From the NCBI RefSeq assembly GCF_011927835.1, contig NZ_JAATJH010000002.1:248001-312000 (forward strand): DNA of 64,000 nt, given 5' to 3'. A model generated the notes under the pieces. That model was not told where the DNA came from. It was given only the letters and a program-made list of their open reading frames with translations, and searched no databases. Of this stretch, positions 57,939 to 64,000 are shown one piece after another; positions within the stretch are counted from its first letter, which is position 1, and every line of letters begins with the position of its first letter. The position numbers and the translations under genes are program-made. Source of the stretch: Neolewinella antarctica (GTDB taxonomy: Bacteria; Bacteroidota; Bacteroidia; Chitinophagales; Saprospiraceae).

Positions 57939-58685
57939 ATGAATTACGAAGTAAAAGGGATGACGTGCGGTAGTTGCGTCAATAACGTCCGTAAGGGGCT
58001 TGAAAAAGTGCAGGGTCTGGAAGATGTCCAAGTGCAGTTGGCGCGGCCGCAGGTGCAATTTAATACGGAAAGAGCCGTGCCGGTTGAAGAACTACAGGCG
58101 GCGATCGGTCACTACGAAATTAAACCCATCGCCGAGCCTAAAGTAAGCTTTGTTGAGACGCCGGTAGCTTCATCCGAACCAACTGAAACTGCCGTACCGG
58201 AGCCGAGTCTGACGGCCTACCGCCCCTTGCTCCTGATCGTCGGTTTCATAGCCGGCGTAAGCTTATTGGCGCAATATCCATTCGCGGATTTCAACGGCGG
58301 CCTGTGGATGCGTCATTTTATGGCGGGCTTCTTCATCGTCTTTGCGTTCTTCAAACTACTCAACATCGGCGGCTTTGCCGATAGCTACCGGATGTACGAC
58401 ATCGTCGCGGCGAAATGGCCAGTGTGGGGCTACGTCTATCCGTTCATCGAGTTGGGCCTTGGCGTGCTTTACCTAATCAACGTTTTCCCATTCTGGACGA
58501 ACGTAGTGACCATCGTCGTACTCGGAGTGAGTAGCATCGGCGTAATCCAGAGCAACCTGAATAAGCGTAAAATTAAGTGCGCGTGTTTGGGGGATGTCTT
58601 CAACCTGTCCATGTCAACCGTTACGATCGTCGAGGACGTGAGTATGGTAGTGATGGCTGGGTTGATGTTGATTTCGATCGGTTGA
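57939..58685 (+). CDS. HMA-domain protein with MauE/DoxX-like membrane domain
   Basis: A 248-residue protein. Residues 1-65 are an HMA domain with GMTCGSC. After a Pro/Glu-rich linker (about 66-95), residues about 95-248 form a four-helix membrane domain of the MauE/DoxX-like type (LLLIVGFIAGVSLLAQYPFADF, MAGFFIVFAFFKLLNIGGFADSYRMYDIVA, YVYPFIELGLGVLYL, a final CACLGDVFNLSMS). The CACLGD motif is typical of this group. A metal-delivery or disulfide-chemistry role is likely but the reaction is unknown. A DSR copy (58041-58056) lies within the HMA domain and encodes ARPQVQ. Confidence 0.86.
   Translation: MNYEVKGMTCGSCVNNVRKGLEKVQGLEDVQVQLARPQVQFNTERAVPVEELQAAIGHYEIKPIAEPKVSFVETPVASSEPTETAVPEPSLTAYRPLLLIVGFIAGVSLLAQYPFADFNGGLWMRHFMAGFFIVFAFFKLLNIGGFADSYRMYDIVAAKWPVWGYVYPFIELGLGVLYLINVFPFWTNVVTIVVLGVSSIGVIQSNLNKRKIKCACLGDVFNLSMSTVTIVEDVSMVVMAGLMLISIG
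58041..58056 (+). repeat. Dispersed short repeat (DSR), copy 16, inside HMA-MauE gene
   Basis: GCGCGGCCGCAGGTGC, one difference from consensus. It encodes ARPQVQ in the HMA domain with no apparent length change, so it may be a chance match. Confidence 0.5.
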
Positions 58686-58710
58686 ATTACCGTCTTTTCC
58701 ACTTAACCCT

Positions 58711-58726
58711 ACACCTGCGACCGCGC
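58711..58726 (-). repeat. Dispersed short repeat (DSR), copy 17
   Basis: ACACCTGCGACCGCGC, two differences from consensus, in the 75-bp spacer before the DUF305 gene. Confidence 0.55.
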
Positions 58727-58760
58727 AAAAAAAATTATTAACCATATTAAAAGATATTAA

Positions 58761-59231
58761 ATGGAACACCAAAACGGGATGAACCCCTACCTCAAATTTG
58801 CCCTGATGATGGGCACGTCCTTTCTCTTGATGTACGCGATCATGTACCTCAACGTCGATCGCTTCGAGCACATTTATCTGGCCGACACCCGCAATTACAT
58901 GACCACGCTGATGATCTCGGCCATGGCAATCGTAATGTTACTTTTTATGTGGGGCATGTACCCGAAAAAAGGAATGAACTACGCGATTATCGGTGGCGCG
59001 GGGCTCCTCTTCGTGCTCTGCTTAGTAGGAGTAAGAAATCAGACTTTCGTCGGTGACGTGCAGTGGATGAAGGGAATGATTCCCCACCACAGTATTGCCA
59101 TTATGGTCAGTAAGCATGCGGATTTGAAAGATCCCGAAGTAATCAAATTAGCCGAGGACATCATCGAGGCCCAGGAGCGTGAGATCGCCCAGATGAAAGC
59201 GATGCTCGACCGATTAGAAAACGAAAAATAA
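58761..59231 (+). CDS. Membrane-anchored DUF305 protein
   Basis: A 156-residue protein with about three membrane helices (LKFALMMGTSFLLMYAIMYL, TLMISAMAIVMLLFMWGMY, YAIIGGAGLLFVLCLVG) followed by a short DUF305 domain containing the hallmark MIPHHSIAIMVSKHADLKDPEVIKLAEDII. The paired His-His and the Met-rich loops are putative metal ligands. DUF305 proteins are common in copper resistance loci and are thought to be periplasmic copper handlers, although no reaction is established. It sits in a run of metal genes with short spacers. Confidence 0.88.
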   Translation: MEHQNGMNPYLKFALMMGTSFLLMYAIMYLNVDRFEHIYLADTRNYMTTLMISAMAIVMLLFMWGMYPKKGMNYAIIGGAGLLFVLCLVGVRNQTFVGDVQWMKGMIPHHSIAIMVSKHADLKDPEVIKLAEDIIEAQEREIAQMKAMLDRLENEK

Positions 59232-59274
59232 CCCGGTGCTCGCAAAGAAGCGTACACCACAAATCTATTTTATT

Positions 59275-59604
59275 ATGAATGCATTAATTAACCCCGCTTA
59301 CGCAAAATGCCTGGAAATCTGCCAGGAATGCCTGATCGACTGCAAAGTCTGTCTGGCGAAAATGGCCGGTAAGGAATCGATGAACGATTGCCCGTACTGC
59401 TGCGTGCAGTGCATCGAAGTGCTGCAGGCCACCATCGGCCTGATGGCCGCCGACAGCAAGTTCACCAAGGAGCAGTGCGAACTCTGCGCCAAAGTCTGTG
59501 ACTACTGCGCCGACATGTGCGAAGCCCACGACCACGAGCACTGTAAGAAGTGCGCCGAGAGCTGCCGCAAGTGTGCGGAGCATTGCCGGAAAATGGCGAA
59601 GTAA
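59275..59604 (+). CDS. Four-helix Cys-rich copper-storage protein (Csp-like)
   Basis: A 109-residue, Cys-rich helical protein (about 19 Cys) with the repeated CxxxC pattern characteristic of four-helix-bundle copper-binding/copper-storage proteins: YAKCLEICQECLIDCKVCLAKM, CPYCCVQCIEVL, CELCAKVCDYCADMCEAHDHEHCKKCAESCRKCAEHCRKM. Such bundles bind many Cu(I) ions inside a cysteine core. No signal peptide is seen, so it is probably cytosolic (Csp3-like). The ATG at 59275 follows a typical leader; an upstream in-frame TTG is less likely. An intrinsic terminator follows the gene. Confidence 0.9.
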   Translation: MNALINPAYAKCLEICQECLIDCKVCLAKMAGKESMNDCPYCCVQCIEVLQATIGLMAADSKFTKEQCELCAKVCDYCADMCEAHDHEHCKKCAESCRKCAEHCRKMAK

Positions 59605-59624
59605 TCCAATAATCTATTGGTTAA

Positions 59625-59662
59625 AGAGCGTCCGTTTACCAACCGGTGGCGGGCGTTCTTTT
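59625..59662 (+). terminator. Intrinsic terminator after Csp gene
   Basis: AGAGCGTCCG (59625-59634) pairs with CGGGCGTTCT (59650-59659) as a 10-bp stem with two G-U pairs, followed by TTTTATT. Confidence 0.78.
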
Positions 59663-59678
59663 ATTAAAATATAATGAT

Positions 59679-62177
59679 ATGAAATTCTACGTTCCGATAA
59701 CTTTACTGCTCGCGCTCTTTCTCCCCCTAATGGGCATGGCCCAGCAGATAGGGATGCAGCCACAAGGCTCTCTGGAAGGCAATACCGATAATTTGCCCGT
59801 GCACGAATATGAGCTCGTCCTCGAAGACGCGATGGTAAATAAGACGGGTAAGACAGTTCGAGGCATGACCGTCAACGGGGGCGTACCCGGTCCCGTGCTG
59901 CGCTTTAAAGAAGGGGAATACGCTAAGATTACCGTTGTCAACAAAATGAAAGAAATGACATCCGTGCACTGGCACGGTATCTTATTACCTAATTTCTACG
60001 ACGGAGTTCCGTACCTCAACACGCCGCCAGTTAAGCCAGGGGAAAGCTTCACTTATGAATTTGCGATCAAGCAGTCTGGTACTTATTGGTATCATTCTCA
60101 CCTCGCGCTACAGGAGCAAAGTGGCGTTTACGGTTCGATAGTCATCGAGCCTAAGGAGTCTTCTCTGGACTACGATAAGGATCTGGTGCTTATGCTTTCC
60201 GACTGGACCGACGAAGATCCGCACAGCGTACTAAAAAACCTGAAACGTGGCAACGAATGGTACGGCATCAAAAAAGGGACCGCCACGCCACTCAACCGCG
60301 TAATTGCCCGGGGCGGACTCGGCGCGCAAATCGACTTTTGGCGGCAGCGGATGGAAGGGGCGGACATTGCCGACATCTACTACCCGGCTTTCCTGATCAA
60401 CGGAGAGTCCAGTTCGGAAAATCCAGAATTCGAGCCCGGTGAACGGGTACGCCTGCGAATCATCAACGGCGCGGCCTCCTCCTATTTCTGGCTGACCTTT
60501 GGTGGCCCGACGCCAATGCTGGTGTCCGCCGACGGCCTCGATGTCGTTCCCGTAGAAAGAAATAAAACGTTGATCGGAAACGCGGAAACGTACGATTTCA
60601 TCGTAACGATTCCGGAAGACGGAAAACTTCAGGTGAAAGCGTCAGCCTTTGACGGCTCCGGAAAAGCAGTCACTACCCTCGGTACCGGCCAATTATACCC
60701 GGCAATGGAAATCCCCCGGCCCGATAAGATCGGGATGATGAAGATGATGGCAAAGATGAACATGCGGATGGGTGCCCCGGCACTGAAAGCTAATCCGAAA
60801 AAAGATGAACGCTACGAGATTAAGCGTAAGTACGGTATGCAGATGGATATGGACGGTATGGATATGCCGAGTATGCAAATGGACGATATGGGTATGTCCA
60901 AAAGCAAAGACAAAGAAGAGAAAATGGATGGCATGAAGATGCCCACGGACACGATGGCGATGACCAAATCCGAAATGCCCGCCATGAACGGTATGGACCA
61001 CGGCACCATGAGTCCGGAAGAACACGCCAAGATGATGGGTAACGAAAAGATGCCCGACGGAGAAATGAAAATGAACGGTAAGAAAAAAGACATGGCGGGT
61101 ATGAACCACGGAAAGATGTCCGGTATGAGCAAAGGCGATCCCAACCTGATGCCCCCGGCGGAAATGATGGGCCGCGCCTTCGATTATAATTACCTGCGAT
61201 CTCCCGAAAAGACTACTTACGCACCGGACGCGCCGGTCACCGAGATACTGCTCAACCTGACGGGCAACATGAACCGCTATGTCTGGAGCTTCAACGGCGT
61301 CGGACTAGCGGAGACGGATAAAATAAAAATCAAAGCGAATGAAGTAACGAGGATTACCTTCAACAACTTAACGATGATGCATCACCCGATGCACCTGCAC
61401 GGCCACTTCTTCCGGGTGCTCAATGAAAATGGCGAATACTCCCCGCTGAAGCACACGGTTAACGTAGCGCCGATGCAGGAAGTAACCATCGAGTTCTACG
61501 GTGATGAATACGGCGACTGGTTTTTCCACTGCCACATTCTTTATCATATGATGGGCGGTATGGCGCGTATCTTTAGTTACGATACGCCACGCGATGAGCG
61601 TCTGGCCGATTCGCCCTTAAAGAATTTAATCGCCGAAACGGATCAATTCTATACTTGGGGTATGGCGGACGTAGCGTCTCACATGAGCGGTGTTAATCTA
61701 GTTTCCTCCAATATTCGTAATCAATTTAACTTAAACGTCGAGTATGGCTACAATAAGAATTTCGAGGCGGAAGTATCTTACGAGCGCTATATCTACGACT
61801 GGGTGCGGGTATTCGGTGGCATCAACGTAGAGAATGGCGTGGAGAAGAGTTTTGACGACCCTTCGATCACGGCCGTAGCCGGTGTTCGCTGGTTGAGTCC
61901 TTATTTATTCAACGTCGATATGCGGGTAGATAATAAGCTACGGCCGCGCGTCAGTGTCGGTCGGAGCATCATGCTATTTCCGCGCTTATCTGCCTTTGGC
62001 TACTACGAATACGGAGCGGACTTCGGCATTGTGAGCGGGGAAGATGGTAACTCCGATTACGAGGGCGAAACCGTTTGGAACGCTGGCGTGGAGTACATGT
62101 TGAGCCGTAATTTTTCACTGATGGGCAGTTATGATAACCGCTTTGGATACGGTGGTGGTTTGAGCGTTCGCTTTTAA
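59679..62177 (+). CDS. CopA-type multicopper oxidase fused to a CopB-like barrel
   Basis: An 832-residue exported protein: signal peptide (TLLLALFLPLMGMAQ), then a CopA/PcoA-type multicopper oxidase with the four copper-ligand motifs HWHG (SVHWHGILL), WYHSH, HPMHLHGH and HCHILYHMMGGM. Between them lies a Met/Asp/His-rich region (about residues 380-490; repeats such as MDMDGMDMPSM and NHGKMSGM) that should bind Cu(I). After the oxidase (about residue 640) comes a roughly 165-residue beta-strand domain ending GGGLSVRF that resembles the CopB/PcoB outer-membrane barrel. CopA and CopB are normally separate proteins, so this is an unusual fusion. It would oxidise Cu(I) in the periplasm or at the outer membrane. 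Confidence 0.9.
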   Translation: MKFYVPITLLLALFLPLMGMAQQIGMQPQGSLEGNTDNLPVHEYELVLEDAMVNKTGKTVRGMTVNGGVPGPVLRFKEGEYAKITVVNKMKEMTSVHWHGILLPNFYDGVPYLNTPPVKPGESFTYEFAIKQSGTYWYHSHLALQEQSGVYGSIVIEPKESSLDYDKDLVLMLSDWTDEDPHSVLKNLKRGNEWYGIKKGTATPLNRVIARGGLGAQIDFWRQRMEGADIADIYYPAFLINGESSSENPEFEPGERVRLRIINGAASSYFWLTFGGPTPMLVSADGLDVVPVERNKTLIGNAETYDFIVTIPEDGKLQVKASAFDGSGKAVTTLGTGQLYPAMEIPRPDKIGMMKMMAKMNMRMGAPALKANPKKDERYEIKRKYGMQMDMDGMDMPSMQMDDMGMSKSKDKEEKMDGMKMPTDTMAMTKSEMPAMNGMDHGTMSPEEHAKMMGNEKMPDGEMKMNGKKKDMAGMNHGKMSGMSKGDPNLMPPAEMMGRAFDYNYLRSPEKTTYAPDAPVTEILLNLTGNMNRYVWSFNGVGLAETDKIKIKANEVTRITFNNLTMMHHPMHLHGHFFRVLNENGEYSPLKHTVNVAPMQEVTIEFYGDEYGDWFFHCHILYHMMGGMARIFSYDTPRDERLADSPLKNLIAETDQFYTWGMADVASHMSGVNLVSSNIRNQFNLNVEYGYNKNFEAEVSYERYIYDWVRVFGGINVENGVEKSFDDPSITAVAGVRWLSPYLFNVDMRVDNKLRPRVSVGRSIMLFPRLSAFGYYEYGADFGIVSGEDGNSDYEGETVWNAGVEYMLSRNFSLMGSYDNRFGYGGGLSVRF

Positions 62178-62197
62178 TCAAAATATTTTTGGGTTGG

Positions 62198-62213
62198 GCG
62201 CGGTCGCGGGTGC
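62198..62213 (+). repeat. Dispersed short repeat (DSR), copy 18
   Basis: GCGCGGTCGCGGGTGC, an exact consensus copy 21 bp after the multicopper oxidase stop. Confidence 0.72.
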
Positions 62214-62343
62214 AAACATAAAATCACTGAAGAGCAAGGGAGGTTTGATGATGATTAACATGGCTACCGGATAGTTTAATCACTGATCGTTCCACACTTT
62301 AATTGGTATCTTCTAATTCATATACATTAAATGTGCTAGACTT

Positions 62344-62466
62344 ATGAAAGACTGTTGCAAACCGGACGAAAACCCAGGCATCCTAAAACGGCTACTCAAC
62401 GGATTCACCATACTGGTCCTAATTGCCTTGGCGCTGTTTGGGGTCGCATCAATATTTATATTATGA
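62344..62466 (+). CDS. 40-residue CC-containing single-pass membrane peptide
   Basis: A 40-codon open frame: a cytosolic head with a vicinal cysteine pair (MKDCCKPDENPG), a basic segment (ILKRLLNG) and a single hydrophobic helix (FTILVLIALALFGVASIFIL). Its stop codon overlaps the start of the CopB-type ATPase (ATGA, 62463-62466), so the two are translationally coupled. The coupling, the CC motif and the copper locus make a real copper-related microprotein likely, for example a donor or regulator of the pump. No family name can be given. Confidence 0.65.
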   Translation: MKDCCKPDENPGILKRLLNGFTILVLIALALFGVASIFIL

Positions 62467-64000
62467 TCCACGCATATGCTATTTCCGGAATGACCTGCGA
62501 CCACTGCGTTGACACGGTTCAGAAGGCACTGGAAGCCGTCCCCGGTGTCTCCTCCGCTGAAGTAAACCTGGACCCACCGCAAGCCGCGATCACGATGCAC
62601 CATCACGTAAGTACGGAACAGCTCAACGCTGCCCTTTCTGCCGCTGGGAATTATCAGCTAGCGCCGGAATCCGGTCCCGTAACCGCAACGAAAGACCACC
62701 TGGCGGAACTCACGGAGCACGGTCACGAAGCTGCCATCAGCAAGGAGAATCATCAAGGAATGAATCACGACAAGATGGACCACGGGGTGATGGACCACGG
62801 CAAAATGGGGCAGGAAAAAATGGATCACTCCGAACACGAGGGCCACGGTAACCACGGCGATCACCACCGGATGATGATCGAAGATTTTAAGCGTCGGTTC
62901 TGGGTATCGCTAATCCTAATGCTACCGGTGCTTTTGCTTGCGCCGATGATTCAAAATTTTCTGGGGGTGACGTGGACCTTTCCGGGCGACCGCTACTTAC
63001 AGTTCGTGCTTTCTTCCGTCATCTACTTCTACGGTGGTTGGCCGTTTTTGAAGGGGCTAAAGGAAGAGCTGGGGAAACGGACGCCCGGTATGATGACGCT
63101 GATTGCCGTAGCGATCACGGCGGCTTACGTCTACAGTTCCGCCGTCGTCTTTGGCCTGGAAGGAAAAACCTTCTTCTGGGAATTAGCCTCCTTGATCGTG
63201 GTAATGCTGCTCGGCCACTGGATCGAGATGCGTTCGGTACTCGGGGCAAGTAAAGCCCTGGAAGCACTCGCCGCGCTGATGCCGAACGAAGCCACGCGCA
63301 TCGATAGTGATGGTCAGGCGCATAAAGTGCCGGTGAATGACCTGAAGTCCGGCGACCTGATTCTAATCAAGCCGGGGGAGAAAGTACCCGCGGACGGCGT
63401 AATCAAAGAAGGAAGCAGTTCCCTCAACGAAAGTATGCTGACGGGCGAAAGCGTCCCGGTAAGTAAAGCGGAGGGGGCCGAAGTCATCGGAGGTTCCATC
63501 AACGGTAGCGGTGCCATCAAAGTGGAGGTCAAAGGAGTAGGGGAGGACAGCTACTTAGCTAAAGTCGTAAAGCTGGTACAGGACGCGCAGGGCCAAAAAT
63601 CCAAAACGCAGCACCTGGCCGATCGCGCAGCCTACTGGCTAACCATCATTGCGCTGGTAGCCGGTTTCGGCACCTTCGGTGTCTGGATGCTCCTGGGCAA
63701 AGAACTGGCTTTCGCCCTGGAGCGCATGGTGACCGTGATGGTGATTTGTTGTCCGCACGCCCTCGGCCTGGCCATTCCCCTGGTAGCGGCTATCTCCACC
63801 AGCGTATCCGCCAAGCACGGTCTGCTGATCCGCAACCGGACGGCCTTTGAGAACTCCCGCAAGATCACCACTATTGTGTTTGACAAGACGGGAACGCTAA
63901 CTAAAGGCTCGCATGAGGTCACGCGGGTGGTGACACTGGCTGAAGATTGGGACGAAGTGAAGCTGTTACGCTACGCCACCGCGGTAGAAAGTAGTTCCGA
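62463..64000 (+). CDS. copB: CopB-type (P1B-3, CPH) copper-translocating ATPase, partial
   Basis: P-type metal ATPase, first 512 residues before the window ends. An N-terminal HMA domain has GMTCDHC; a His/Met-rich stretch (residues about 96-140; NHDKMDHGVMDHGKMGQ) follows. The ion-binding helix motif is CPH (Cys430-Pro431-His432) rather than CPC, which defines the P1B-3/CopB subgroup associated with Cu2+/Ag+ or Cu+ export. The phosphorylation site is DKTGTLT (Asp474), and the actuator motif is LTGESVPVSK. The start ATG overlaps the stop of the 40-residue peptide. The nucleotide-binding part beyond base 64000 is missing. Confidence 0.93.
   Translation, partial: MIHAYAISGMTCDHCVDTVQKALEAVPGVSSAEVNLDPPQAAITMHHHVSTEQLNAALSAAGNYQLAPESGPVTATKDHLAELTEHGHEAAISKENHQGMNHDKMDHGVMDHGKMGQEKMDHSEHEGHGNHGDHHRMMIEDFKRRFWVSLILMLPVLLLAPMIQNFLGVTWTFPGDRYLQFVLSSVIYFYGGWPFLKGLKEELGKRTPGMMTLIAVAITAAYVYSSAVVFGLEGKTFFWELASLIVVMLLGHWIEMRSVLGASKALEALAALMPNEATRIDSDGQAHKVPVNDLKSGDLILIKPGEKVPADGVIKEGSSSLNESMLTGESVPVSKAEGAEVIGGSINGSGAIKVEVKGVGEDSYLAKVVKLVQDAQGQKSKTQHLADRAAYWLTIIALVAGFGTFGVWMLLGKELAFALERMVTVMVICCPHALGLAIPLVAAISTSVSAKHGLLIRNRTAFENSRKITTIVFDKTGTLTKGSHEVTRVVTLAEDWDEVKLLRYATAVESSS

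Noticed and set aside
1-64000. tRNA, rRNA, insertion-sequence transposase, phage integrase or attachment site
   Set aside because: None was recognised on either strand, so the defence and metal regions are called islands only by content, not by boundary.

Overview
The window reads as chromosomal DNA of a Bacteroidota bacterium, most likely a Saprospiria/Lewinella-type marine organism. Evidence: a PorU type IX secretion sortase and a PorP/SprF-type barrel, promoters of the Bacteroidota form TAnnTTTG (for example at 11992, 25114, 34952, 38961), no clear Shine-Dalgarno leaders, many 'SAQ'-type signal peptides, and a short second DnaE. The assignment below phylum level is inference. No rRNA, tRNA, transposase or CRISPR array was recognised.

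Layout. 1-1590: the start of an M56/BlaI antirepressor-repressor pair with three matching operator dyads. 1.8-3.5 kb: a lipoprotein and an outer-membrane barrel. 3.8-12.6 kb: a defence island with an RloA/RloB (AbiL-like) ATPase-TOPRIM pair facing a complete type I restriction system hsdR-hsdM-hsdS, plus a divergent PH-SHOCT membrane protein. 12.9-21.7 kb: an NMT1/THI5-like binding protein, a LytTR two-component pair, a DUF5694-like protein, a YfcC-type transporter and a short DnaE. 22.2-24.8 kb: two tandem paralogous HTH proteins separated by MITE-like palindromic elements, followed by a small-RNA candidate. 25-34.6 kb: small membrane proteins, a LutA-like protein, barrels, OmpA, glycosyltransferases, an orphan DUF4130-type repair protein, a TIGR01777 epimerase and PorP/SprF. 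35-47.7 kb: PorU, a polyprenyl synthase, GT2/GT4/methyltransferase genes, a GH57-DUF3536 protein, an NAD(P)-binding protein, a TRIC-type channel and a Vat-like acetyltransferase. 49-64 kb: a large copper/heavy-metal resistance locus.

The metal locus is coherent. It holds a HYC_CC_PP protein and a CusA-CusC-CusB tripartite pump, then a metal-binding lipoprotein, an AraC regulator with a CxxC sensor-like N-terminus, an HMA-MauE membrane protein, a DUF305 protein, a Cys-rich copper-storage protein, a multicopper oxidase fused to a CopB-like barrel, a 40-residue CC peptide, and a CPH-type (CopB, P1B-3) ATPase cut by the window edge. Export across both membranes, Cu(I) oxidation, storage and sensing are all represented.

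The most unusual signal is not a gene. A 16-bp sequence, consensus GCGCGGNCGCGGGTGC (called DSR here), recurs about 18 times in 64 kb on both strands, roughly half inside genes and in more than one reading frame; in M56, PorU, CusA and CusB it encodes GADAGA or a close variant. Two copies carry the same roughly 33-bp internal insert. Other palindromic families (a CTCTCC/GGAGAG element, a CCCGAYTAARTCGGG dyad, a G/C hairpin in dnaE, MITE-like TTACGCA...TGCGTAA elements) are interspersed, and several also sit in frame inside genes. The genome therefore appears to tolerate small palindromic elements within coding sequence, comparable in concept to Rickettsia palindromic elements.
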